This document shows, in pieces, positions 29,575-38,758 of a DNA stretch of 41,400 nucleotides; positions within the stretch are counted from its first letter, which is position 1; every line of letters begins with the position of its first letter. The DNA lies in contig CAMHOW010000017.1 in assembly GCA_946186895.1 (NCBI GenBank), positions 1 to 41,400 of the forward strand, in the 5' to 3' direction. Made by a program: the position numbers and the translations under genes. The notes beneath the pieces are model-generated. The model was not told the DNA's origin, searched no databases, and worked only from the letters and a program-made list of their open reading frames with translations. This stretch comes from an uncultured Fibrobacter sp. (lineage in GTDB: Bacteria > Fibrobacterota > Fibrobacteria > Fibrobacterales > Fibrobacteraceae).

Positions 29575-31082
29575 CAGTTAATCTCCATTCCTAGCAGGCG
29601 GATTTCCGAAATGGCAAAGTCTTCGTTCTCACCTTCAAAGACTTCTTCCAGGTAGAACTTGAGTTCCGTGGTTTCAATAGCCTGGATGGTGGGGTATTGC
29701 ATACCCTTGATGTTTTCAAGCTTGATCTTCTGCTTGAATCCATCGGCAGATTCTATGGTGACGGTCTTGGGCTTCTTGAATATGCGGAAACGGTCGCCGA
29801 ACAGGTCGTCGACAGACTTTTGATACCCGATGGCTATACCCAAGTGGGTCACCAACGTATTGTTTTTGAAATAGAGGCTGAGAACCGGATTCTGGGGCTT
29901 TAGGGGCATGCTGTTCAGCCATGCGGTCTTCAAGTCTCCGTCGTTCAGGTTGTCCAGGCCGTAATCTACTCCGCCGTCATTTTCCAGAGCCTTTGTCTCA
30001 AAGTTGCCTACAGCATCGTCCCATTCCAAAGCCCGTAGCGTGCTTTCGGGCTTGTGGGTCAGCATCAGCAACACCATCAGAATGATAATCAGCGGGAATA
30101 TAGAAAGGGCCAGGGCCGTGAGCTTTCTATGAATGGCCCGAGCCTTGGAAGGCAGGCGTGTGGCGGCCTCGGCAATAGATTCCCTTCCGTGACTCAGCAG
30201 GGAATGCTTGCGGGTAACCTGGGTTGTAGCGCGGGTATCCTTCTGGGGGAATACGGCGTCGCAGGTATCCAGAAATTCTTGCATGTCGTGGAAACGCTCG
30301 TTCAGCTTCTTCTTGAGGCATTTCAAGATAAGCTCGGCAAGTCCCTTGGGCATGTCGGGGCGGAACTGCCTTGGATCAGGCGGTTGGTTCTGCACATGCT
30401 GAATGGCAATCTCGATGGGCCTGTTCCCGTTGAAAGGCAGACGTCCACAAGTCATCTCGAAAAGAATGATGCCCATGCTGTAAATGTCGGACTGTAGCGT
30501 CACTTCTTCACCATGACACTGTTCCGGAGACATGTACTCCGGAGTTCCCATGGTCATGCCGGTCTTGGTCAGGCGCTGCTTTTCCATCTCCTGGATGTAC
30601 GAAATCCCGAAATCCATGATGTAGACACGGTTGTCGTGGGTAATCATGATATTAGAGGGCTTTACATCTCGATGGACAATGCCACGGTTATGAGCGTACA
30701 GAAGCCCGCGGGCAATCTGCTTGATAATGACCTCGATAGAGGAGAAGGGAAGCATGCTCTGCTTTTGAAGGATATCGGCAAGGGACACCCCCTTCACATA
30801 GGTCATGGCGATGAAGAGCTGCTTGTCCTGCTTTCCGAAGTCGAAAATCTGGACAATGTTCTGATGGTCCAGTTCCTTCATGGCCTGGGCTTCTAGGTAG
30901 AACCGCTGGATAGCTTCCTCATCGGAAGACGAATCCAACACCTTCAGGGCCACTTCACGGCCAAGCCTCTTGTCCAAAGCCTTATAGACATAGCCCATGC
31001 CTCCACGGCCAAGGGTATCGATCAGGTCATAATTCTGGTTGAAGGGACGCGGGAAAATATTTGATTGATTCTCGGGACTCAT
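29574..31082 (-). CDS. Membrane Ser/Thr protein kinase with extracytoplasmic C-terminal domain
   Basis: Start at 31082 (MSPENQSNIF), inside an ATGA overlap with the exporter gene; 502 residues. The Hanks-type kinase domain (about 18-280) is complete: G-loop LGRGGMGYVYKA (24-35), Lys47, HRDVKPSN (137-144), DFG (157-159), an activation loop with TKTGMTMGT, and PEYMSPEQ. A linker leads to one membrane helix (about 322-343) and a C-terminal domain (about 355-502) with GLDNLNDGDLKTAWLNSM, a discoidin or galactose-binding-like motif. So the kinase is cytoplasmic with an external sensor-like domain, as in PknB-type kinases. The gene is coupled upstream to an FHA-domain ABC exporter, the obvious candidate substrate. 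Confidence 0.92.
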   Translation of the reverse strand: MSPENQSNIFPRPFNQNYDLIDTLGRGGMGYVYKALDKRLGREVALKVLDSSSDEEAIQRFYLEAQAMKELDHQNIVQIFDFGKQDKQLFIAMTYVKGVSLADILQKQSMLPFSSIEVIIKQIARGLLYAHNRGIVHRDVKPSNIMITHDNRVYIMDFGISYIQEMEKQRLTKTGMTMGTPEYMSPEQCHGEEVTLQSDIYSMGIILFEMTCGRLPFNGNRPIEIAIQHVQNQPPDPRQFRPDMPKGLAELILKCLKKKLNERFHDMQEFLDTCDAVFPQKDTRATTQVTRKHSLLSHGRESIAEAATRLPSKARAIHRKLTALALSIFPLIIILMVLLMLTHKPESTLRALEWDDAVGNFETKALENDGGVDYGLDNLNDGDLKTAWLNSMPLKPQNPVLSLYFKNNTLVTHLGIAIGYQKSVDDLFGDRFRIFKKPKTVTIESADGFKQKIKLENIKGMQYPTIQAIETTELKFYLEEVFEGENEDFAISEIRLLGMEIN

Positions 31083-33142
31083 CTTGCTCTTCTGAGGTAG
31101 TATAAATTTACGAACGTTATAATACAAAAAATAAGGGAAAGTGTCATTGCCATGATAAGGTTCAGACTATCGTAGGGTCTTTCCAAAAGCAGGTCCAGCA
31201 GGGCGCTCTGGTCATAGCGCGACCAGATAAGGTACGACAAGGCCTTGCCTATGGCCTGCATCTGATCCAGGGGAACTAAGGCTCCGGCCAAGGCCACCTG
31301 CGGAATAATAATCAAAGGCAAGAACGCATTCGCCTGGCCTGGATTCTTGGAGAATGCGCTGACAAGGCAACCCATGCTTACTGCGGGAATTACAGTCAAG
31401 GCAAACACAACACACAGGAACAATGCCGACGGGTGCATCGTCACCTTGAAGGAGATAAAACCGTAAATGATTAGGGTCTGCAAAAAGGCGGCAATGGAGG
31501 GGATTCCCGTCTTGGCAAGCAGGTAGGGGAAAATGGACATTCCCTTCCGTAAATCATTGGTCAAAATTTCTTTTTCCTGGACAATTTCACGAATAGAAAG
31601 GGAAAGGGCAAACCAGTTGGCGCACAGGATGATGGCGAAACTCACAATCCAGAGGGATGAATTGTTGGCGAAAATCTGCGAGAAGACAAATCCCAAGATA
31701 AACGGCTGGATAAGCAAGGCCGCCATTTTTCCTTTGTCCCGGCACCAATGCTTCAAAATCAAGCTGATATGGTAGGGGAGGAGGGCCGATTTCTTCTCGT
31801 CAGCAAAATAGGTTTTGCTCTTCTTTTGGGATTCCGAAACTTCGAGAGACTTTTTCGAAGAAGCCCAGCGGATAAAGGAATCGTCATTTAGCCCGGCCAA
31901 GATACTTTCGGCACTCTTGGTGTTGAAAAAGCCTACCGATTCTTCGCGCGTCCCGTAAAAGACCTGCTTTCCCTGATGAATAACCAGCACCTTGTTGGCG
32001 ATATTCAGGGCCTCGTAGCTGTGTGTGGTAAGGATTACCGTATGCCCTAAAAAGGCCAGCTGTTTTAGGTGGGTGCAGAGAATGTTTGCGTTGTAGGGGT
32101 CCAGGCCCGAAAGAGGCTCATCCAATACAATTAGGCCCGGAGCGCCTATCAGTTCCTGAGCCAGGGCGAGCCTACGCATTTCGCCACCGCTTAGCGTCTT
32201 TACGGGATTGTCCTTGCGGGCCGTCAGTCCAAAAAGTTCGCAAATACGCAAAGCTTTTTCTTCGAAAGAATCTTTCAAACCTTTCTTGTCCATGGAAATC
32301 TTCGCCCCGTGATAGAGCGTTTCCATGACGGTCAGGTCCTTGTGGAGGGCTGGATCCTGGGGCAAGAAGGCTATACGCTTCCGGATTTCCTTGTTGCGGT
32401 AATCAAGGCCAGAGAAAAGGATTTCGCCTTCAGGAGACTTTGTGTATTCTCCTTTCAACATTTTTAGCAGAGAGGACTTTCCCTGGCCAGAACGACCGAT
32501 GATGGCGAGAATCTCGCCAGCATGCAGGTAAAGATTGATGTCGGACAGCAGTTCCTTTTTGCCGGCATAGACATCAAGATGCTGTAATGTCACGTCGAAA
32601 CCCGACATGACACGCTTAACCAGAAGGTCTCCAGACTGTAACGTAAATTCAAAATTCTCAAAGCGAGCTGTTTCACCGGCGTTCAGGCGGATTTCCTGAA
32701 TTTTCTTTCCGTTGGAATCTGAAATCTTCTTTTTGAAGAGCAGGCTACAACCATCATCGGTAAGCTTTGCCGTAAAGGTGATTGTACCATTTTCGCCATC
32801 CAACGATACTTCGGTGCACTCAGAAGACAGCGTGTATGATTCCGTAGAATCAGACGAATCGAGAAGCAGCAAGGAAAGGGCATCCCCACGCAGCGTGACC
32901 CTGAGCCTATGCAGGCCAATGACAATAATATCTCCGTCGTTTAATTCAACTTCAGAAACATCCTTGTCGTTGACCTGGGTAACACTATTGCTGGAAAGGT
33001 TTCTTAGAACCCACGTTTCACCGGTGAACTCAATAGTCGCATGCTCTCTGGAAACGAACACATCGGAAAAGCGGATATCGCAATCCTCTTTTCTTCCGAT
33101 GGTAAACGGCTTTCCTTTTTCGGGTGTAACTATGTGGAACAT
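31079..33142 (-). CDS. FHA-domain ABC transporter (ATPase-permease fusion)
   Basis: The 687-residue protein joins three parts. An N-terminal FHA phosphothreonine-binding domain (about 14-83) has FTIGRKEDCDIRFSD (Arg17), VSREHA and SSNSV. A strand-rich linker follows (about 90-175). The ABC ATPase (about 185-410) has Walker A GRSGQGKS (216-223), LSGGEMRRLALAQE and Walker B LIVLDEPLSG. The ABC2-type permease has about six membrane segments from residue 465 to the end. This is the layout of mycobacterial Rv1747, whose FHA domain binds the phosphorylated partner system of kinase PknF. Here a Ser/Thr kinase follows with a 4-nt overlap. ABCG-type orientation suggests export of a lipid or glycolipid, but the substrate is unknown. 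It has its own -10 directly before the ATG. Confidence 0.88.
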   Translation of the reverse strand: MFHIVTPEKGKPFTIGRKEDCDIRFSDVFVSREHATIEFTGETWVLRNLSSNSVTQVNDKDVSEVELNDGDIIVIGLHRLRVTLRGDALSLLLLDSSDSTESYTLSSECTEVSLDGENGTITFTAKLTDDGCSLLFKKKISDSNGKKIQEIRLNAGETARFENFEFTLQSGDLLVKRVMSGFDVTLQHLDVYAGKKELLSDINLYLHAGEILAIIGRSGQGKSSLLKMLKGEYTKSPEGEILFSGLDYRNKEIRKRIAFLPQDPALHKDLTVMETLYHGAKISMDKKGLKDSFEEKALRICELFGLTARKDNPVKTLSGGEMRRLALAQELIGAPGLIVLDEPLSGLDPYNANILCTHLKQLAFLGHTVILTTHSYEALNIANKVLVIHQGKQVFYGTREESVGFFNTKSAESILAGLNDDSFIRWASSKKSLEVSESQKKSKTYFADEKKSALLPYHISLILKHWCRDKGKMAALLIQPFILGFVFSQIFANNSSLWIVSFAIILCANWFALSLSIREIVQEKEILTNDLRKGMSIFPYLLAKTGIPSIAAFLQTLIIYGFISFKVTMHPSALFLCVVFALTVIPAVSMGCLVSAFSKNPGQANAFLPLIIIPQVALAGALVPLDQMQAIGKALSYLIWSRYDQSALLDLLLERPYDSLNLIMAMTLSLIFCIITFVNLYYLRRAR

Positions 33143-33151
33143 GGCGCAGCT

Positions 33152-33157
33152 ATTCTA
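33152..33157 (-). promoter_or_regulatory. -10 element for the FHA-ABC/kinase operon (leaderless)
   Basis: On the minus strand TAGAAT lies 9 nt before the ATG at 33142, in the 21-nt gap after the aminotransferase gene. No ribosome-binding site is seen. Read-through from upstream is also possible. Confidence 0.4.
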
Positions 33158-33163
33158 AAAAAA

Positions 33164-34360
33164 CTATTTCAAACTCTTGATGGCGGCATCGAAACGCTTA
33201 CACGCCTTTTCGAGATTCTCGTCACTGGCGGCGTAGGAAAAACGTACACAGCTGTTGTTGCCAAAGGCGGCTCCCGGAACAATGGCGAGCCCCTGACTTT
33301 GAAGAATGAACTCGCACAGGTCTACAGAGCCCTTGATGGTCTTTCCTTCAGGTGTTGTACGTCCATAAACGGAACTGACGGGGGCGAACAGGTAGAAGGC
33401 CCCTTCGGGAGCGCTCAATTCTTGCCCGAGTGTGGCCCCGATTCTTGACACCATAAAGTCCCTACGCTTACGGAATACATCCCGCATTTTGAGGGACTGG
33501 CTATTGCCCATTTCCAAAGCCCCGATGGCGGCATACTGAGCGATATTGCTAGGATGGTGGGTGGCCTGGCCCTGAATCTTTCCGATAATCTTGGCTATGG
33601 GGGCAGGGGAGGCATTGTAACCTACACGCCAACCAGTCATACAGTAAGACTTGGAGAAACCGTTAATGACAATAGAACGGTCCTTCATGCCCTCAATAGC
33701 GGCAATACTGGTAAAAGAACCCTGATACACGAAATACTCGTACACTTCATCTGAAATGCAATAAATATCGTTTTCTACAATGACTTTTGCAAGGGACTCT
33801 AGTTCCTTTCGGCTGTATACGCAACCTGTAGGATTACAGGGGTTGTTGATCAGAATAGCCTTTGTCTTCTCGTTCACGGCTTCTTTCAGCTGTTCTGCCG
33901 TTATCTTGAAGTCATTTTCCTGGGCTCCATCGATAAACACAGGAACGCCGCCCAACCATTTTACCAACTCAGGGTAGGTAACCCAATAGGGGGCAGGGAT
34001 AATCACTTCGTCACCGGGATTGATCAAGGCGGCAAGGGAATTGAACACCGCGTGCTTTGCGCCGCTTGTTACCGTAATCTGTTCCGGTTCATAAAAAAGT
34101 CCATTTTCTTTGGACAGCTTTCCACAAATCTTTTTGCGAAGCTCCAAAATGCCCACGGGGGCTGTGTAGCGGGTCTTTCCGCCGTCTATGGCGTCATGAG
34201 CCGCCTTGCAGATGGGCTCTGGAGTCGGAAAGTCCGGTTCTCCGGCGCCAAGGCTAACCACGTCCTTGCCTTCGGAAATCATTTTCTTGGCGAGGCTATC
34301 GACGGCAACCGTCAAGGAGGCGGCAATATTCAGGGTTCTATTCGAGAGACTTTTGGGCAT
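33164..34360 (-). CDS. aspC: Aspartate aminotransferase (class I, PLP-dependent)
   Basis: The 398-residue protein belongs to the aspartate aminotransferase Igamma/Ib type: VVSLGAGEPDFPTPEPICKA, YTAPVGILELRKKI, TVTSGAKHAVFNSLAALINP, the PLP-side AILINNPCNPTGCVYSRKEL, ISDEVYEYFVY, and the Schiff-base lysine in NGFSKSYCMTGWRVGY. It exchanges amino groups between aspartate and 2-oxoglutarate; some members of this type also act on prephenate. The symbol aspC is used for function, not strict orthology with the E. coli gene. Its start overlaps the 3' end of the MMPL exporter gene by 23 nt, so it is co-transcribed with it. Confidence 0.92.
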   Translation of the reverse strand: MPKSLSNRTLNIAASLTVAVDSLAKKMISEGKDVVSLGAGEPDFPTPEPICKAAHDAIDGGKTRYTAPVGILELRKKICGKLSKENGLFYEPEQITVTSGAKHAVFNSLAALINPGDEVIIPAPYWVTYPELVKWLGGVPVFIDGAQENDFKITAEQLKEAVNEKTKAILINNPCNPTGCVYSRKELESLAKVIVENDIYCISDEVYEYFVYQGSFTSIAAIEGMKDRSIVINGFSKSYCMTGWRVGYNASPAPIAKIIGKIQGQATHHPSNIAQYAAIGALEMGNSQSLKMRDVFRKRRDFMVSRIGATLGQELSAPEGAFYLFAPVSSVYGRTTPEGKTIKGSVDLCEFILQSQGLAIVPGAAFGNNSCVRFSYAASDENLEKACKRFDAAIKSLK

Positions 34361-36770
34361 TTTCTTTCTTCTGTCTTTGCAAAATTCTGTAGTTATCCAA
34401 AGAACCTGCGATCAGTGAAAACATGGTGAATTGGGCAATGGATATACAAATCAGTCCAATAAATGAAATTTGTCCGATGCTTTTCAATCCCGGATGAGAA
34501 GACATCAACAATCCGTAAGTTCCTATCATAGAGGCCATCTGGCTTATAGAAATGGAGAAAGCTTTTCCCTGGAGTAAAGTTAGGGCCGTTCCTTTGCGCT
34601 TTTCGTAATAGGCTGTCCATAATTGGATAGAGCCGTCAACACTTGCACCGATCAGAATGGGGAAGGCGATAGTGCTGTACACAGAAAGCTTGATCCCAAG
34701 AACATTGATCAAGGCCAAAAGCCAACTCATGGCAAAAACAGAGGGGAGTATGGTAAAAATGGCCCTGCTGAATCGGTTGTAGAAAAACAGCAAGAAGAAC
34801 CAGACCAATACGGAGCCCAAGAAAATAGTCTTGTCTACATTGGAGAGAACCAAATCCAGGAATTTGGCCCGGATAACAGGTACCCCTGTCATCTTGTAGG
34901 CGCTGCTATCATCGGAATTTAACAGGGACAGGTCTTTTGCGAGATGCCTACATTCCAGTCCATTGTCCGGATTGATGTTTGAAAAGATAAAGGCAAAGGC
35001 CCCGGCTTTTCCATCGATATCGCTGAACTTTCCGCGAATGTTTTCCGGCTGGTCATCGTCATCAAAATCGTATCTGTAGAGAATTTCAGAAATTTTGGAG
35101 ACGTTCAGCCGTTCTGTAGAATCCAACTGTTCCAATATGTCGTTAGTGAAGAACTCCTGGATTTTTTTCAGTTTCTCTTTCTTATGAACCTGATTTTTGG
35201 GCGAGAATGCACTTAAGGTGTAGACTTTCTCAATATTGGGGATCTTTCCATTGGACTTGAGCTGCTTAAACCTCTTGTAAAGTTCATCGCCATTGTCCCT
35301 GGACATCATGACGATAACAGGGTCATATTGAGGGAAACCGGTCTCTGTAATTAGAGAGTCCGCTATTCGCTCTTCTCTGGGGAGTTCCGTCTGTCTAAAG
35401 TCATAGAGGAACTTCAGGTTAACACCACCGTAGATTAGGGCCGCTAGGCTCAAGATCGACAAAACAGTAATGATAATCCCGTTAGTCCGGTAAGACAGAA
35501 GTGTTATCTTGAACACCCGCTGGAAACGGAAGCTATTGACGGTGAAAGCCTTCTTGCGCTGGAAAAGCTGTAAAAGGGACGTCGAAATAAGCAAGGTGAA
35601 AGACCAGTTCAAAAGGCTTCCGATAGCACCCAAAACGCCCAGCTCTCGGATACCTGCCACAGGGACGATAATCAGGCAAATAAAGATGGATGCCATAATC
35701 CCTGCAGAAACGGCTGTAGAAGGGCCAATGCCAAGAACGGCGCTTTCAATGCAAAGCTTGGGGCTCAGGTTACGGGTTCTTTCAATGAAATAACGGTTCA
35801 GGATATGGCTTATAATCTGGCAGGCTTGGCCGGGCAATACCAGTGCAAGCAAAAGGGTAAAGACATTGATACGGCCGTACAGCAACCAGGCCAGGGCAAG
35901 GGTATACAGGATTGGCAGTCCTACGGGTATCGCCGAAACAAGAATCAGTTGCGGTTGCTTGTAGAAATGGATGATAAAGAGCAACAAGATGAACAAAGCC
36001 GTAATTTTACCGGCAAACTTCGCTTCAGGGAGCAAGGTACGGCCCGTTTGAATGGTGTCATAAACCTTGCCCGTATAATAGACATCTATAGACTTGTAAG
36101 CGGAATTATCCTTGAAGAACGACTTGACCTTGCCCAGTAGGGCACGGTTCGCCTGCAAGTCTGAAAGGGAATTATTGGGATAAATGTCTACGACCCGAAT
36201 TTTTCCATCGCTACTGGCATGAGTCCTGGAGAGAATGGAAAAATACTTGTTTTCCAGGTCTGTAAAGTCAACAACAGATTCATTAGACTTATTGGAATCA
36301 AGGTTTCTTGGTCCCTTATCGCTCATATCCACATACAGCGGGTTGTGGGCGAGGGTAACTTTTTCTTGTAAGATACGGATCCTCTCCGCGATAGTGTCAA
36401 GGTCACTTTCTTCAATGAAAAGAAGGCTGTGTTTTTTGTAGAAATCGATATCCGTTTCAAATTCGGCAAAATGAATCGTTGAGTCCATCAACAATTCTTG
36501 ATATAGAGCCCGGGCAGCGGAGTAGTTCAGGGAGCTGTCGTCAGACTGCATGACAACCGTCAGGCTTCCTAGGGCCCCAAACTTTTCTTCTATTTCATGG
36601 TAATAAAGGGGCGAGCTCCCTTTGGAGGTCAGGGCATCCTGCAATTGCAGTTCCCATCGTAAATTTTCTACAGGATAAATAGAAAGTAACGCTAGAATAA
36701 GGGAAAAAACCAATATGGCAATCGGATATTGAGTTGCTCTTTTGATGATTTTTGTGACTAGCGAAAACAT
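34338..36770 (-). CDS. MMPL/RND-superfamily exporter
   Basis: The 810-residue protein has the duplicated RND layout: one membrane helix near the N-terminus (AILVFSLILALLSIYP), a large extracytoplasmic loop (about 35-235), a block of five helices (about 236-400, including the KITALFILLLFII and ALVLPGQACQII stretches), a second N-like helix (about 430), a second large loop (about 455-640) and a final block of helices (FLGSVLVWFFLLFFY...SISQMASMIGTYGLLMSSHP). This fits MMPL/HpnN-type exporters, which move lipids or hydrophobic molecules to the outer envelope using the proton gradient. It diverges, through a symmetric promoter, from a gene for an Omp85-like outer-membrane protein, a plausible partner. 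A -10 seven bases before the ATG suggests a leaderless message. Confidence 0.85.
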   Translation of the reverse strand: MFSLVTKIIKRATQYPIAILVFSLILALLSIYPVENLRWELQLQDALTSKGSSPLYYHEIEEKFGALGSLTVVMQSDDSSLNYSAARALYQELLMDSTIHFAEFETDIDFYKKHSLLFIEESDLDTIAERIRILQEKVTLAHNPLYVDMSDKGPRNLDSNKSNESVVDFTDLENKYFSILSRTHASSDGKIRVVDIYPNNSLSDLQANRALLGKVKSFFKDNSAYKSIDVYYTGKVYDTIQTGRTLLPEAKFAGKITALFILLLFIIHFYKQPQLILVSAIPVGLPILYTLALAWLLYGRINVFTLLLALVLPGQACQIISHILNRYFIERTRNLSPKLCIESAVLGIGPSTAVSAGIMASIFICLIIVPVAGIRELGVLGAIGSLLNWSFTLLISTSLLQLFQRKKAFTVNSFRFQRVFKITLLSYRTNGIIITVLSILSLAALIYGGVNLKFLYDFRQTELPREERIADSLITETGFPQYDPVIVMMSRDNGDELYKRFKQLKSNGKIPNIEKVYTLSAFSPKNQVHKKEKLKKIQEFFTNDILEQLDSTERLNVSKISEILYRYDFDDDDQPENIRGKFSDIDGKAGAFAFIFSNINPDNGLECRHLAKDLSLLNSDDSSAYKMTGVPVIRAKFLDLVLSNVDKTIFLGSVLVWFFLLFFYNRFSRAIFTILPSVFAMSWLLALINVLGIKLSVYSTIAFPILIGASVDGSIQLWTAYYEKRKGTALTLLQGKAFSISISQMASMIGTYGLLMSSHPGLKSIGQISFIGLICISIAQFTMFSLIAGSLDNYRILQRQKKENAQKSLE

Positions 36771-36777
36771 CAGTTGA

Positions 36778-36791
36778 AATATAATTATATT
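36778..36791. promoter_or_regulatory. Symmetric bidirectional promoter
   Basis: AATATAATTATATT is a perfect 14-bp palindrome in the 31-bp gap between two divergent genes. On each strand it contains both TATAAT and TATATT. TATATT lies 7 nt from the MMPL ATG (minus) and 10 nt from the Omp85-like ATG (plus). One duplex can thus serve as -10 in both directions. Confidence 0.65.
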
Positions 36792-36801
36792 GTGTTCCAG
36801 A

Positions 36802-38265
36802 ATGAATTTAAGTCCTAAAAATAAAGGGCGTAACTCAGGTTATCTGCAAAGGTCCATATGGCCTCTGGTTTTTGGGCTGTTTCTCTTGTTTTTGATTAAT
36901 CCAGCCTTTGCCGATGAGTCTAAGCAGTCAAGTGATTCGTCAAAGGTCAATACTGAAAATAACGAAGGATTCCTGTGGTCCGTCACTAACTTTGTTCAAT
37001 CGGTTTTGAATGCCGCGGTTTACCCCATTTCCGCCCCAGTCCAGTATATCATCAACAACGGCGTTATGGAAAAGTCGGTAGAACTGGTTACTTTCGGCGA
37101 AGAAAAAAAGATTATCGTGTACCCAACAATGAACCTGAAACCGGGATCCCAGACGCAGTTGGGCATGACCTACCGTCACAGAAGCCTTGTCTTTGATAGG
37201 GATTACCTTGTATTGCAGGGCAGCTACTATGCGAATGGGGATGTGTACCTATCGGACCGATATACCAAGCAAGAGCCCTTTGGATTACCCCTGTTTGTCG
37301 GCTTCCGTTACAAGCTGTATTGGGATAGCGATGCTAATTTTATCATTCCCGGAACAAAAGAAGCATTCATTCAACCCGATTCGACCATGACTTTTCAATG
37401 GAGAATCGGAGCACCCCTGACCAAATCCAAAAAGCTGAATCTGGAACTTTCGACAAGCCAGCTGTTTATCAATGCCAGCATCCCAGACAACGCAAAAGAC
37501 AGTATCTTGAATGATGACATTTACCCTATTGCTGATCATGGGCTATATCAAGATTCCAAGCAATATGCGGTGGCGCTCTCCCTTGTTTATGACGATCTAG
37601 ATTTTCCATACGCTCCATCTAAAGGGGACAGAATTATTCTCTCAGGGGAATATGACTTTGCTCCTGAATATGACGGGTTGAAGGGAATAGAAAAGAGCAA
37701 CAAGAAACACGATTACATAGCCAACACGCTCATTTGGCAGCATTACATTTACTTTGGCAAAGCTAAGCAATATATCCTTTCGGCAAGAGAGGCTAGGCAA
37801 AGCCGCAAGTTCTATACGGATTTCTCGTGGGATGAGGCTCTTCGAGTATGGAGACCCGAAAACATAAGGGAAACGCTCCTTGAAAGACGTGTTCTTGCGC
37901 TCCAATTCAGAATGGAAAATATGTGGGAGATGGACAAGGGAGGAGCTCCCTTTAACGCCTACCCAACAATGAATGCCAGGTACCCCATGCGCGGTTACGG
38001 TGACGAATGGGCCGCCGCTCATATTATGGGTCTAAGCGCCGAATACCGTTGGCCTATAGACCGGTTTGTAGATGGAGTATTGTTCGACGAATATGGCTTA
38101 CACGCTGAAAAAGTAAAGGATTTCAGCTTTGATCGATTCTACAACTCTTGGGGCTTCGGTGTCCGCGTCAGAATGCCGGAAATGTACCTATTCCGCTGTC
38201 AGGTAGGCTTCCATGGATTACATGGAGTCAACTTGATTCTTACCATCGCACCCGAATTCAAGTAA
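36802..38265 (+). CDS. Omp85/BamA-like outer-membrane protein
   Basis: Start chosen at ATG 36802 (a TTG lies four codons upstream inside the -10 region); 487 residues. A signal peptide ends near PAFA (about residue 37), with a long N-region. About 50-90 is a short helical part (LWSVTNFVQSVLNAAVYP). The rest shows alternating strands of a large beta-barrel, and the C-terminal third carries Omp85-family features: the loop motif YPMRGYGDEWAAAHIMGLSA, EYRWPIDRFVDGVLFDEYGL, GFGVRVRMPEMYLFRCQVGF and a last strand ending IAPEF with terminal aromatic. No POTRA domain is recognisable, so it resembles short TamA-like or surface-antigen barrels. Divergent from the MMPL exporter; joint work in moving lipid to the outer membrane is inference. 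Confidence 0.68.
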   Translation: MNLSPKNKGRNSGYLQRSIWPLVFGLFLLFLINPAFADESKQSSDSSKVNTENNEGFLWSVTNFVQSVLNAAVYPISAPVQYIINNGVMEKSVELVTFGEEKKIIVYPTMNLKPGSQTQLGMTYRHRSLVFDRDYLVLQGSYYANGDVYLSDRYTKQEPFGLPLFVGFRYKLYWDSDANFIIPGTKEAFIQPDSTMTFQWRIGAPLTKSKKLNLELSTSQLFINASIPDNAKDSILNDDIYPIADHGLYQDSKQYAVALSLVYDDLDFPYAPSKGDRIILSGEYDFAPEYDGLKGIEKSNKKHDYIANTLIWQHYIYFGKAKQYILSAREARQSRKFYTDFSWDEALRVWRPENIRETLLERRVLALQFRMENMWEMDKGGAPFNAYPTMNARYPMRGYGDEWAAAHIMGLSAEYRWPIDRFVDGVLFDEYGLHAEKVKDFSFDRFYNSWGFGVRVRMPEMYLFRCQVGFHGLHGVNLILTIAPEFK

Positions 38266-38269
38266 CACT

Positions 38270-38758
38270 CTAGGTAAGACTATAATCTTGATAACTTACG
38301 GCTTTCCCGTCAAGAATGGCCTCTACGAGGACATCCTTACGGTAGGTGAGCTTTAGCGAAAAAAACGGGACGTCCTGATTCAAGAGCGAAAGGAAAATCA
38401 TGTCGCCGTCCCAGTGAGGGAGCTGAGCAAATTTTTCTTTCGGCACCCATTCTAGAACGCCTTCGTCGCAATCCTTAATGCTTCCGGAGAACTCCGTAGC
38501 GGTGAAAAGGTGCATGAATTCCGTCTCGTTCATGCCGTCGGAAATAAAGGTCACGATTCCACGATATTTAGGAACGATTGTCAGGCCGGTCTCTTCACGG
38601 GCTTCTCGTATAATGCAATCTTCGGGAGATTCGTTTTCCTCGAACTTTCCGCCAATGCCAACCCACTTGTCCTTGTTGATGTCATTCTTTTTCTTGACAC
38701 GGTGGAGCAGCAGGTATTTTCCATCTTGCTCAATATAACAGAGGCTAGTGTTGATCAC
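38270..38758 (-). CDS. Nudix hydrolase (MutT/8-oxo-dGTPase-like)
   Basis: An ATG-started frame begins at 38824 but would overlap the upstream gene by 70 nt. The GTG at 38758 overlaps the upstream TGA as GTGA and gives MINTSLCYIEQDGKYLLLHR, which matches typical starts in this family; 162 residues. The Nudix box is complete: GGKFEENESPEDC followed by IIREAREETGL, with the GX5EX7REUXEEXGU spacing. DKWVGIGGKFE and the early TSLCYIE strand place it with MutT-like oxidised-nucleotide pyrophosphatases. It is the last gene of a three-gene minus-strand unit and converges with the Omp85-like gene with a 4-nt gap. Confidence 0.88.
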   Translation of the reverse strand: MINTSLCYIEQDGKYLLLHRVKKKNDINKDKWVGIGGKFEENESPEDCIIREAREETGLTIVPKYRGIVTFISDGMNETEFMHLFTATEFSGSIKDCDEGVLEWVPKEKFAQLPHWDGDMIFLSLLNQDVPFFSLKLTYRKDVLVEAILDGKAVSYQDYSLT

